From Colocasia esculenta (Eukaryota > Streptophyta > Magnoliopsida > Alismatales > Araceae), in contig CM024760.1 of NCBI GenBank assembly GCA_014218235.1, positions 142,119,245-142,183,244 of the forward strand: a stretch of 64,000 nucleotides of DNA. Reading direction: 5' to 3'. Shown piece after piece: positions 1 through 10,451 of this stretch. The notes beneath the pieces were generated by a model. The model saw only the letters and a program-made list of their open reading frames with translations. It made no database searches and was not told the DNA's origin. Numbering within the stretch: the stretch's first letter is position 1; the number at the start of each line of letters is the position of its first letter. Made by a program: the position numbers and the translations under genes.

Positions 1-918
1 TTAGCTAGATTGTATGTTAGTAGTGTGGTTAGATTGCATGGTGTGCCGAAGTCGATCATTTCGGATCGAGATTCGAGATTTACTTCGAGATTGTGGAAAG
101 GTCTTTAGGATGCGTTAGGTTCGGAACTGAAGCTCAATTCGGCGTTTCATCCCTAGACTGATGGACAGTCCGAGAGGACTATCCAGACGTTCGAAGATAT
201 GTTGAGAGCGTGTGTGCTGGATTGGAAGGATGATTGGGAGCGTCATTTACCTCTTGTGGAGTTTGCATACAACAACAACTTTCATGCAAGTATTGGTATG
301 GCTTCGTTTGAGGCATTGTATGGTAGGCCCTGTAGATCTCCTTTATGTTGGGAGGAGACAGACGATAGGCAGTTGATCGGTCCGGAGTTAGTTCAGGAGA
401 CTTCGGATAAGATTCAGTTGATTAGGAAGAGGCTTGTTGCGGCGCAGAATAGGCAGAAGAGCTACGCTGACAACAGGAGGAAGGATCTAGAGTTCGAGGT
501 GGGTGAGCATGTCTTTTTGAAGATTTCACCTACTCGAGGTGTTGTCAGGTTTGGCAGGCATAGTAAGTTGAGCCCTAGATTCATTGGCCCGTATGAGATT
601 CTCAGACGATTGGGCAACGTGGCATATGAACTAGCTTTACCCCCAGCTTTAGCTAGTGTTCATCCTTTTTTCCACGTTTCTATGCTCAGGAAGTATGTCC
701 GAGATCCATCTCATGTGATTAGTCATGAGCCAGTGGAGATTTAGCCAGATTTGTCGTATGTGGAGCAACCAGTAGCTATTCTTGACCGGAAGGTTCAGCA
801 TCTCCGGAACAAGAGTATTGCGTCGGTGAAAGTTCTATGGCGGAACTTCTCGCTAGAGGAGGCTACTTGGGAGCTTGAGGATGCGATGAAGAAGAAGTAT
901 CCCCGTTTGTTTGAGTAG
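1..918 (+). pseudogene. T1 chromovirus pol, 3' end (integrase core, C-terminal domain, chromodomain)
   Basis: The reading frame enters from the left edge. It encodes the integrase core (SDRDSRF near 61-81, TDGQSERT near 157-180), the integrase C-terminal barrel (KSYADNRR to VSMLRKYV, about 457-702) and a chromodomain-like tail (ILDRKVQHLRNK to EEATWELED, about 778-885) ending YPRLFE with a stop at 916. This order is typical of Ty3/gypsy chromoviruses of the Tekay/Del type, where integrase inserts cDNA and the chromodomain guides it to chromatin. Three in-frame TAG codons at 106, 154 and 742 break the frame; each sits where relatives have Gln, consistent with CAG-to-TAG decay. The earlier part of the element lies outside the window. 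Lineage is inferred from domain order and LTR length. Confidence 0.9.
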
Positions 919-945
919 TTTTGTTTCAACTTCGAGGACGAAGTT

Positions 946-963
946 TCTTTAAGGGGGAGAGGG
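946..963 (+). promoter_or_regulatory. T1 polypurine tract
   Basis: The purine run AAGGGGGAGAGGG lies directly between the end of pol and the LTR starting TGTAAGG. This is the standard position of the plus-strand primer in LTR retrotransposons. Confidence 0.85.
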
Positions 964-1285
964 TGTAAGGACCTCGAATTTTGTTGTATTACTTTATTGC
1001 ATGTAAGTATATAGAATATGCATGGATTTTCTGCATGTTTTGAGTTCTGGCCGAAGGGCCCATTTGGCGTCCACATGGATGGATGTCCATGATGAGTCAG
1101 CGTCCACCTCAATGGACGCTAATACTTAAGTAAACGGCCATGGATGTGGACGTTAATATCTCTGACCTGCATGCATTGCAGACCCCGAAATCTCAGGGGC
1201 AAGCAAGCCCAGCCATTGGGGAGATGTCCCCAACGGCTATCAGGCCATCCCATCGCCCCTCCGGGATATCCCAAACCCCTTCTCC

Positions 1286-1291
1286 TATAAA
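1286..1291 (+). promoter_or_regulatory. T1 LTR TATA box
   Basis: TATAAA preceded by a C-rich stretch and followed by a leader containing AAACCCTAACTCT. It is the best promoter candidate in the LTR and would place transcription start near 1315. Confidence 0.6.
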
Positions 1292-1584
1292 CCAAACCTC
1301 TTCTGCACCAGAAGAGCTCTCTAGGTTCTTTGAAGAGAAGAGAGAAACCCTAACTCTAGCTGTGAGAAAAACCTGAAGTTGCATGCTTTGATCTGGAAAA
1401 TTGGAGCTCATCCGGCGACCTACAGCAACTGGCAGCTAGCTGGAGCCTAGAGGAAGGCTTCCCCGACTCCAACCTGCTGTGGAGATCGACCAAGAACCCG
1501 TGGGAGTGGTGTTTTGGAGGCTTCTTGGGACTGCCCAAGGAGAGCTTCATCAACCTCTTTGATCCCTTTGAAGATTTATTAGAG

Positions 1585-3662
1585 GTAAGTAACCCATTCA
1601 CTTCGTCCATGTAGGTGTCTAGTAGGGTTTTACTATTTTTACTGATTTTCCTCGTGTCCTGGATCCTCACACTTCTCCTTCTTTTGGAGCTCGGGTCTGT
1701 GTTTTGCACAGACCTGAACTTGACGGAAAGACCCCTTGCCATTAAGTTCTTCCATTAACAGCCAACGATGTTGCCGTTAAGCTCCATTAACGGCCAGACT
1801 GTGCCGTTAAGTTCTTCAGGGCAGAACAATGAGCTATTCTCCCTTCTATATGATTAATTTCCGAAGTATTTTCGCATGAGGATATAATGTAATCGTATAT
1901 GTTATGTAAAATAGACAATGTGAAGTGTGTGGAATTTTCTGTGCTTTTTGGTGAATGGCATGAATTGTTAAACTTATTGAAATACATGTTTGGAAAATAG
2001 ATTATGCATGTTCACCTACTGTCTACATGATCCTTGAGGAATGGAATGCCCTAGATTTTTCTAAATTGTGTATATACGTATCAGTCCATGCCTTGCAATT
2101 TTGAGAAATTTTCCTTGATTGTGGGATTTACTGAAATTTCTGTTTTAGAAATAGAAGACATGCATAGGATTTGTAAAATTTACAGTAAATTGTGTGTTGT
2201 GCAATAAATCCGGGGAAAATTTATGTGATGATGTGTATGTTAGGTTCAGAGCTGTGAACTGTCAAACTAGATATCCATGTTATGTTCCATGATAAATTGA
2301 ATTATGAATGGCATGAACTGAATGTTTTAATTTCTGTAAATGTAATATTTCTCAGAAAAATCTGGAAATTTGTATGTGAAGTCATGAACCTGAAATTAGT
2401 GTGTGGTTAAAATTTCATGATATTTGGATAACTGTAAAGGGTATTATGAAATTTCTATGTGAAAATATGTGATAAATGCATGCTATCATGAATATGATTT
2501 GATGATGTATTTGCCAACTTGATTAATGTGAACTACTGAATGTTTGATTTCTGTCAACATTAGTATCATGATTAGGAAAAACAGAGCCATGTATATAAGT
2601 GGGAGAATGTAAAGACATGTGTAATATGTGTGTTAAAATCGGAATGTGTAATGTGTAAGACTGTGCCATGTGTGACACTGCTTCCATAGAGGGCTGTGGA
2701 ACCGTACCATGGAAAAGTCCCCATGGGAAGGTTCAATGTGTTAAGATCCTAAGGGCATTAGGATGAAATCCTATAGGTGGACAAGTACCACTAGTTAGGG
2801 TGAAGACTTGTTCTCCCGGTCTGCGCAGTCCAAGAGTCGTCACTGTATTGTCTAGGTGGCGTCTATGTGTATGTGTTATGTGATGTGTCCTTCTAATGGT
2901 GGTTTGGACTATGTGTCACGACACTAAATTATGAAATGTGAATACGACTATGTGTAAATTGTGTAGTGTGAATATGTGTAAATGTGCAATGTGTAAAAAG
3001 AGAACTATGTGAATGAGTGATTGTGCAAACATGTGAAACCAATAAGTTAGATTGTGAAACTGTGATCCATGATACATTAATGTGAAATTATGTTACAACA
3101 GCAACCTAGTTGTGTTTATAAGAGTGTTTTATATGTGTAAAAATACGTAGAATCCATGTTAGGAACAATTATTGCTTATGTGTAAACGTTTCCATGTTTA
3201 AGTGCTATCACGTTGTAGTTAAATCGGGAATGTAGCTCTCATGTGATAGAATGCGAATTGCTAAATCCATGTCAAAACAGAAACCTTAAAGGGTATAAAA
3301 TGATAATGTGCATGTGTAAGAATGTGTAGAAACCATGATAGGAATGTTTCTTTTTATGCATGCAAGAATCCCATGTTTGGTTGCTTCCATGTTATAGCCT
3401 CATTTGAAATGTAGTTTTCATGTGATGACATGAGTAGAAAGCATGTGATAGGATATCTATTTTGGAATGGCTTAACTCATGTACCATGTGTTTTAAATTT
3501 TGTAGAATTATCATGATAGGTTGTCTTTATCAATGCCCAAGCATGCTATATGTTTTGCTTTGTAAATTGGAATAAAAAAAACCTACTGTGATATATGCAT
3601 GTATGGGGTGTGTGGTGTTATTTCCTGAGTCTTTTAGACTCATTCCTTGCTTCGGCGTACAG
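1585..3662 (+). other. Predicted leader intron inside the T1 LTR
   Basis: A consensus donor AGAG|GTAAGT at 1585 lies about 295 bp after TATA. A candidate acceptor GGCGTACAG ends at 3662, about 400 bp before the LTR end. Between them the DNA is AT/TG-rich and lacks ORFs; outside them it is GC-richer. The same arrangement occurs in E, F, G, D, C and H. Splicing is inferred, not shown. Confidence 0.45.
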
Positions 3663-4060
3663 GTTTACTAGGTGATACACCTCTGGAGGAGACCGTAGAG
3701 AGCGACTCCGAGCGCGGGGAGTAGCTTGGCGGAGTTGTAGTTGTGACATTTTGACTTTCATCGTATGTAAAGTGAGGTATTGTAATAGAAACACTATGTA
3801 ATTGTGGACAACTATGTATTTGAATTTAGCACTTCATTATGTGAACTTTAATTCTTTTAAATTGTCATTAGATCATGTATGTTAAATGTGGATGATGAAA
3901 TGAATTGAAAGACATTGTTCTTTTACTTCCGCTACTCTGTATTTATATTTGTGTACATCTCAATCATGTGATAGCGTTTGGGTAAATGTCCCGCTGTGAT
4001 AACGTTCACTATACCGACGTGGGTTGGTATAACCGTACCGGTATAATGAGGGTCGTCACA

Positions 4061-5540
4061 AAGGGAGCTCCACAAGCGACTCTACACCACTGCCCACCAC
4101 CATTTTCCCCTCAGCTCTGAAGTCCGCCACACTAGGCTGTCAACTCGAGCATGCTCGTAGCCCGGAGAACTCCCTCAATAGGCTCCCGAGGATGGGGGTC
4201 CCAGGAAACAGAGACAACCTTTGAACGGGACAAGCCCTCAAGTGCAAAGCACTGGGCGAAAGAGAATAGGCGGGGCAACCACCACAGAAACTGGCACAAC
4301 TGACTTGCAACCAAGATAAGCCCAGCAGACATAGGCATGCGCGGCTCCCCTCCCGGAACACCCAGGAGGGCCGTCGGCCAACGCCGGCGCATACGGCATG
4401 GCCAAAAAACCCAGAACACCACGGGACAGTACAGAAACCATCGTTCTTATAATAATCGATTGACAGTTAGACAATCGATTATTAGACAAACGCAAGCCTC
4501 CTAGCACCGCCGCTAGGACACGGCAATAAAGGTGTCACCTTCAGTCACTGAACACAGGGAGGCAACCTGCCGTGTTCGCTACCAGAAGGTCCTAAGGGCA
4601 CTCCCGCCCTGGGGCTCACACGCCGACATGCCAACCGTGGCCACGGAACCATCCGAGGCAAGCCTGGTGCTATCGCGCCCTCCTGGCCCGTCACGATACC
4701 ATCGCGACAGGAAGGGCAACCGCGACAAGCACCCTGTTGCGACAGGGAAGCGCGTCGCGACAACAAGCTTGTCACGACAGGAAACCAGGTCGCGACACGA
4801 CCCTTATCATGACGACCAATTGCGCCGCAATAAGGTTGCGCCCGACCGGGGCGACGCCTCCCCTGATATCGCGACGCGCACTGCGGTCGCGACATCAGAC
4901 GGAAGGCCGACCGATGGGAAGCTACATCCCAGGGTCGCCTACACAACACAAAAAGCACAACCACGGGGAGGGGAGCATGGGGAAAGCTATCTACCAAAAC
5001 AAGAGAGCTCCCATTCACCCGAATTGGAAAGGGCGCAAGAAATCCCTACCGATTTTGGAAAAACTGAACCCCAAAGGGCCTTCTCAATGACAAGAACCCT
5101 CCACCTCGCTCCACGACGCCACTCCAAGCTGCGTACGAGTCGCCGCCGGCGCCACAACGCTCCACGCCCAGATCGCCGGAGAGGAAAGCTTTCCCCCTCG
5201 GAGAGGAGAAGGGAAAGGAAAAGGAGAGAAAGGGGAAAGGGGTGCCGACCAAGGCTTTGAGCCTCCGGCCCCAAGGATGCAACAGGGCGGGGCGCCGTGT
5301 TACCAACCATAACGCGACAGCCCTACACACCGCGACCAGAACGTGTCCCCCAGGGACGCCACGACAACCTGACAGGTCGCTCTGCCATGCCTGCCACTCT
5401 GACAGGCGTCAGATGACCAAAAAGCAGAACACTATCGCCACCCGTTGACCGGGCGCAACCAGAATGTGACGCACCAAGTGGTCGCGACACGACTGTCGAG
5501 TCGGGCAGCTCTGACGTGACACTAACACGTCGCCCAGGTC
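4061..5540. repeat. GC-rich island with repeated TCGCGACA words, origin unknown
   Basis: This stretch is clearly more GC-rich than its surroundings. Between about 4690 and 4895 it carries nine or so versions of TCGCGACA (a TCGCGA palindrome plus CA), with more near 5310-5500. On the reverse strand, 5250-5170 reads as a CT-rich leader. A 242-codon forward ORF (4532-5260) is Arg/Pro/Ser-rich without a recognisable domain and is probably incidental. The words resemble the eroded TCGCGA-type clusters in the C, D and F LTRs, so I infer a fragment of a younger LTR or leader of that type, but I see no LTR ends. Confidence 0.4.
4450..4484. repeat. Perfect 13-bp inverted repeat
   Basis: TAATAATCGATTG and its exact complement CAATCGATTATTA flank a 9-base loop. 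It is AT-rich within GC-rich DNA. No gene boundary is visible that would make it a terminator. Confidence 0.7.
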
Positions 5541-6245
5541 GGACGCATTAGTGGCCAGTCATCCAACACGCGGACGGAGGAAACCAGAAAGCCCGAGATG
5601 TTACAATCTTCTGCCAAAAACCAGCAGAACCCATTCCAATCCAAACCCTTGAGGGCCTATCCCTCAAAAGATCCAGTTCGACACATGCATAGGCTGTCGT
5701 TGCATTGGTAATTTGAGATGTACGCAAAGCCACCTGCAGAACCCGCCCAATATTCCCTGCAACAGAGCGAATACAGGTTTCGTGAAACAGATTTGGTTTC
5801 AACCCAGGGAACTCTACCCAAACCGGAACGATCGGGGGGCTCCTTTCCACATTCAAATAGTCCACTTCATAAACTTGAATAGAAAACCCTTCACAAGAAG
5901 TTGTTCACGCAGCAATAGACGCAAATAATCATATCAGAAGTACATTGGAGCAGAAGATGGCGATTATCCATGGCAGCAATGATGAAATCGTGACCAAGGT
6001 TGAGGCGCTGCTAAAGCAGGTGCTTGATTTCTTGAAAATGAGGCTGTCCATGTGGAGTTTTAGCTACTATAGTGAATTGAAGTGGCTTGAGAGTGGCAGC
6101 AATCTCATCCGAGGAGAAGAAGACTGCCGGTTCTCTAAGATTTGTAAAGGTCGGAGGGTGAACCGCGATGGAGATCGGAGCAAACAGGGGCGCATCCGCG
6201 AAAGGTCGAGCATAGCTTTTATGTGGCAATGGCGAAGCGGGGCCT
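5534..6245 (-). pseudogene. LINE (L1-type) ORF1 relic, DUF4283-like domain
   Basis: Read on the reverse strand, fragments in shifting frames give the order typical of plant LINE ORF1/DUF4283 proteins: an N-terminal segment ending EPAVFFSSDEI, then PLQFTIVAKTPHG, HDFIIAAMDNRHLLL, ERSPPIVPVWVEFPGL, and a degraded C-terminal part ending ACWMTGH that corresponds to the start of a zinc knuckle. ORF1 proteins bind LINE RNA during target-primed reverse transcription. The frame breaks near 6010 (TAG between HLL and QRL) and again near 5930 and 5860. No endonuclease or RT follows; the reading stops near 5534 at the GC-rich island. Family assignment rests on motif recognition. Confidence 0.7.
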
Positions 6246-6270
6246 GAGGAGAGGAGGAAGGGGAAGCCGA

Positions 6271-6354
6271 GGGGGGGAGCGCAAGCTCCCCCCCCCCCTC
6301 ATAGCCGCAGCCACAAAAACTAGAGCTTCTCTCTCTAGGGAACTAGAGAGAGAA
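6271..6354. repeat. Two adjacent hairpins upstream of the LINE ORF1 relic
   Basis: At 6271-6293 seven G plus AGC pair with GCT plus seven C around a GCAA tetraloop (a GNRA loop in forward-strand RNA). At 6327-6354 TTCTCTCTCTAG pairs perfectly with CTAGAGAGAGAA around GGAA. Relative to the reverse-strand LINE they fall at its start/5' UTR. Confidence 0.65.
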
Positions 6355-7639
6355 ACATCACTGAAGTCTTACATTTTATACCAAACATCATTAAAATAAG
6401 GAATAATAATGATATCTAAAATTAGGATGAGTTATGTCTATTATTCTCTTAACGAATCCAAATACCAAACAGCATTATAAGATCTCCAGCAACTTTTGAG
6501 ATTAGTGTGTAAAGCCTGCAGTCTCTTTTGGTGATGCATATCAAAAGATGTATTTTGCCTTGCAAAAACTAACCAATAACCATTCGCGACGGATCGATGT
6601 CTAGCTGCTCTAATCATGTCGGCACCGGAGTTGTCACCAGAGCTCATCTTTGAGTACGACAACACAGAAAAGCCATTTCTAGTGTGCTACCACTATCAAA
6701 GACACGTCTCCCGTCGTGTAAGCCAAACAAATTAAAAACCCCTCCTATGGTATTCTGCCTTCTGCGTGTCCACTGCGTGATCATGGCCATCTGTAGACAT
6801 CGAGGCTGGAAGATGGTGGCCGTCTTTTATTGGAGTATGTTAATTTTACGTCCTGATCAGAGACATGAATGGCCGGCGGGCCGGGGGGGGGGGGGCGGGT
6901 TAAATTGAGCCGTCATGCTCACAACATAGATATCTATCATCACCTCTGCTTTCTTCTTTTCCAACATAAAATCTTCTTCTTTCCAGCTTCTTATCCTTCC
7001 TATCGGCAAGTACGTTGCTGTTATTGTTGCCTTCTCTTTCATGCACTCCTTTTTGTATATATATCAATGTCCCATTCCCCCCACCATTAATTCTCCGATT
7101 CTAATATCTGCTGGCGACTCCATGCATGCAACTCCTTTTGCAAAGAACACTTAATGATGAAATTAATTTGATTCTCTCACTTTCTGTTCTTTATGGGTAG
7201 TAAAACTATCCCGAGAAATATTTATTGGTTGATATGGATTACACGAAAATAATCTCGTTGATTAAGAGTAGTAGTCCAATAAGACCCTTACTGTCTCTCT
7301 CTTCTCAATCGATATAATTACCTTTTTTTTTTTCAATCTAGGTCAGTCATATTGCAAGAAGAGTCTTGTGAGAAAATTCATTAACTATGCCGAAGATCAA
7401 TTATACAAAAAAATGAAAAATCTAGAAAGACACATGTAAACCAGATCTTCGCGATGATTAAGAAGAGGTTGCACTATATGAAGTAGATCATTATGAAAAA
7501 ATAGAAAAGTAAATAAATTAAATGATAATTTTAATATTTAAATAAAAATATATTCTTTAATTTGTGAATTTGACCAACAATATAAAGAATATATTTTTAC
7601 CATGAAGACATTGGTGGAATATTATTTCTGATCATAAAA
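6355..7639. other. Stretch without a recognised gene
   Basis: A 74-codon reverse ORF at 6441-6665 has no recognised domain and may be chance. A run of 13 G lies at about 6885-6897. From 6900 to 7100 the forward strand is CT-rich; 7490-7640 is very AT-rich. I find no coding region, RNA gene or LTR end I can support. Confidence 0.5.
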
Positions 7640-7988
7640 AAATTGATCTTTCTTTGTTGATCCTCAAGTTGATTTCAAAGGGTCGCCATCTCTTTATCTA
7701 ATTGTTTCTCTTTAGCTAATTGTTGGGTAACTCAGAGAAAGTAGCTCTATCTCATTGAAGTGGTTTAGGTCCATGACCACAACCACGTATATAATTGACT
7801 GTCATTCCAAGCACCTTAATACATATGTCATCTTCAACTATAGGTGTATCACTCTCAATATTGTAGACTAGTGTTGCATTTGCACCATATGCCCTTGAAA
7901 TATAATGAGATATATATATTTTTAACAATAATAAATATTTTGTTTTAAAAATTTTCAATAATAATATATTCTTTAAAAATATCTGCAA
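7640..7988 (-). pseudogene. Fragment resembling the C-terminal region of a CACTA (En/Spm, Transposase_24-type) protein
   Basis: The reverse strand reads EDDICIKVLGM, then YIRGCGHGPKP, like the VLG...VRGxGxGPxP block that ends plant Transposase_24-type proteins. After a stop, and in another frame, it continues LAKEKQLDKEMATL and NQLEDQQRKI, matching the coiled coil expected after that block. Upstream codons are AT-rich and unalignable by eye. No CACTA ends are visible. Medium-low certainty because the motif is short. Confidence 0.4.
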
Positions 7989-8470
7989 TGTGCCCTCCGG
8001 TTAAGTGTTAATCCAGTCAAGGTACAAAACTATGAAACAGTATTACTAATCTCGAACACGTGTATGCAAATCTCTTATTCTTGGATATATCCACTTGCAT
8101 TCAGTGCCAATTGGTTGAGAAGAAAAAAGGGTACTGTGGACATGTTGCTGGGCCTTAAACCAGTTTCATGAGATAAACTCTTCAGTAGGATACAATCACC
8201 ATGGTGATGTGGCAGACACAGCTTACAAGTTCTGTAGAGCAATTTACATCCTCTTTTATAGCTGAAGGAGAACAATGCAAGAATAAGGTCTCTGTAGATG
8301 CATGTTCTTTGTTTTATTATACCTGTCATGGGTGCTTAGGAGTTTGTTTAAATGTACTACGTACATGCTAATGCAGCTGCTTCTCGTTTTAGTACTTTTC
8401 CAACTTCCATGAGAGGATTCTCTAGCATTTATTTGCACATATGCAAAAGTCCTGAAGCCCTGAGTTGCAG

Positions 8471-8557
8471 ACACCGAATTCACCAATTGCACGTGGAAGT
8501 TCTGGTGGAAGGTGGATTATTCTGGTGTGTCACGGAGCTACACAGAGCAATGCTGAG
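8471..8557 (+). pseudogene. Relic exon resembling a histidine phosphatase (phosphoglycerate mutase-like)
   Basis: The segment reads TPNSPIARGSSGG then RWIILVCHGATQSNAE, matching the ILVRHGxTxxN signature of the family, whose catalytic His lies in RHG. The Arg is replaced by Cys (TGT), a single CpG-type C-to-T step from CGT. It is flanked by TTGCAG at 8465-8470 and by GAG|GTATCA at 8558, like acceptor and donor sites. Immediately upstream in another frame (about 8373-8470) is a Ser/Ala-rich stretch that could be a transit peptide if there is a frameshift. No further exon was found. It is the only host-gene-like sequence I see here. Confidence 0.4.
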
Positions 8558-8917
8558 GTATCAATAAGAAGCCAAATTTTCGTTATTTATCTCTTTTATC
8601 TGTATAGATGGGGAGTGATGCAACACTGGACTGCAGTCAGACAATAAAAATGGCTCACGTTCGTTTGTGGTTATTGACCATTATACAAAAGAATTATAGT
8701 TGCTGTTCTTTTCTTCTTTTGTTTTGCCTCCAAAAGCAACCCCCCACCGGTTTCAAATTAAGGTGTTATCTGTTCTAGCATTTGAACTCATCCACTTTTC
8801 TCTAAAGATGACTAAACTTTGTTAGCAGCAGTGACTTACCGACCAATGTTCTTCACTCCACCCACCAGCATTTTCCCCTGATTTAAACCACCACTATAAC
8901 GTTCCACTCCGGCTCGG
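8558..8917. other. Spacer without recognised features
   Basis: AT-rich sequence between the phosphatase-like exon and the K LTR. No ORF, RNA gene or LTR end stands out. Confidence 0.5.
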
Positions 8918-9982
8918 TGTGGTCCCAGAGGGAGACGCTACAAGAGAAAACACCCCAATAGTGAATGTTGGGGTTGAGATTCATACAAATAGAGAAAGAA
9001 TTTGCAACAAAAAATAATCAATTATTATTCCATCAACTTTATAATTCACATATCACAATCTACATAGTCCAAATAAAATAACAAATACAATAACTAGTCC
9101 ATAACAGTAAATTAACTAATAGTCCAATTACACTTATTCCACATACTAAGCACTAATCTATAAATCTACTCTTCATGCTCCGCATTAGATCTCGTTAACT
9201 TCTTGGCTTCTAGATCTTCAACTCTCCCTGAAATGTCCGCAAGGGTGAGTCTATACAATAGACTCAGCAAGTAAAAGGAAATCTAAAACCACATTCTATA
9301 ATATAGTATACTTAGAAAACATGGTAATTCACTTATATCACACATCATTCACATGATATTATGTCACTATGTATAAAGCTTTTAAACACATAACTAATCA
9401 AGTATGATTCAAAATACTATCATTCTTTACTAACAATTCTCAGGGTTAACATATCATATAACATTTAAACATGTAATGCAATCTAATCAATCTAACAATG
9501 ATGAACACAATTTCACAGAGTGCTTTACCAATAGAAGTAGCATGTACAGTTATAAGACATTAAACAAAAGTAGTAACGATAGGAAGTAGTAGTAAAATTA
9601 AGCAGTAGCGATAAGAGTAATAGTAGTCAGACACAGTGACCCAACCACCACTAGAAGGTCAGTGTAGTCAGTTAGTATTCAATCACCTAGTCAAGATAAT
9701 GATGAGTCTTAGTTATTGCGAAAAACCTAGAGAAGTCCTCTCCATACTAACCCGTGAGACGTGCAAGTGCATCCACCTCCAGGATTCAAACTCCATTGCC
9801 TACGAGGTCAGTAAACAGTATGAACTTTTCTATAGGGACATCAATATAGTACAGCTCTAGTTTCTCCTTATGGTGACAATCTCTTTTTGGCATTTAATAA
9901 CATGCAAGCGCATGATCATATACATACCATACATGTAAGAACAGACTTAAACATGAGTCATATTGTTTTGGATTAGTAGTAT
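8918..9982 (-). repeat. K LTR, distal part (left of D)
   Basis: It begins TGTGGTCCC on the forward strand, resembling the LTR ends of F, D and C read in reverse (TGT...CCC...GAG). On the reverse strand a likely intron acceptor, ACATTTCAG, ends at 9228, matching the acceptor in D. At 9540-9635 there is a low-complexity AGTAG/CAGTA stretch like those in D and C. The exact outer end is less certain than the D junction. Confidence 0.6.
9978..9982. repeat. Target-site duplication AGTAT (left), D into K
   Basis: AGTAT directly precedes TGTCACAACC and recurs at 25004-25008 directly after GGTGCTACA. It shows that 9983-25003 is one insertion unit. Confidence 0.9.
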
Positions 9983-10451
9983 TGTCACAACCCCGATTTT
10001 TAGCAGCGTAATTAATCGGGAGCACGATGAACAAGCAAGTATTCAGAAGCCATAGACAAATGATTAATATCAATAGGGCCCATAATTCAATAATCAAACT
10101 CTTTTATTCATCATAAATGATTATCACAATCTCCAATGTCAAAAAGAACAACTCCCTAGCTAGTCTCATCTATCTCTTAAAGAAAGACAAAATTACAAAG
10201 ATTACCAATCACTAACTAGAATAAAGAAAAACTCTCTAAAGTGTACTTAACGCTCGACGCACAAGTCCCATCATTAAACATACTCATCATCTTCATTACC
10301 TGAAATGTTAGGAAGTAGGTATGAGCAAACTAGCCCAGTAGGATTTACATCTCAATGTGCGGGCAATGATATAAGTGATTAACGCTTTAATAACTAGGCA
10401 AGCATGAGTAATCAAGCTAAATGATAAACACAACAAAATCGATGACAAAGT

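Larger units (their letters stand above)
964..4060 (+). repeat. T1 3' LTR (about 3.1 kb)
   Basis: The LTR begins TGTAAGGACC after the PPT and ends GGGTCGTCACA, giving TG...CA ends and 3097 bp. A TATA box (TATAAA, 1286-1291) is followed by a purine- and CT-rich leader to about 1584, then a long T/TG-rich stretch (about 1735-3600) without coding potential, then a GC-richer end from 3663. Upstream of TATA, 1068-1155 holds inverted copies of GCGTCCA/TGGACGC. At 1735-1825 there are repeated GCCGTTAAG/CATTAACGG words. A related LTR end lies in reverse at 56599-56735. The 5' LTR is outside the window, so the duplication flanking the element cannot be tested. Confidence 0.85.

Noticed and set aside
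1140..1376. 78-codon ORF in the T1 LTR leader
   Set aside because: Spans TATA and the presumed transcription start, so it cannot be an mRNA start-to-stop unit as placed; no domain.
4532..5260. 242-codon Arg/Pro/Ser-rich ORF
   Set aside because: Composition reflects GC-rich repeats and TCGCGACA words; reverse-strand ORFs overlap it and no domain is seen.
6441..6665. 74-codon reverse ORF starting MLSYSKMSSGDNSG
   Set aside because: No recognised domain or neighbours; kept only as a note within the unassigned stretch.
6885..6897. 13-base G run as a G-quadruplex
   Set aside because: A single homopolymer next to short G runs; no gene or promoter nearby to give it meaning, and homopolymers are error-prone.
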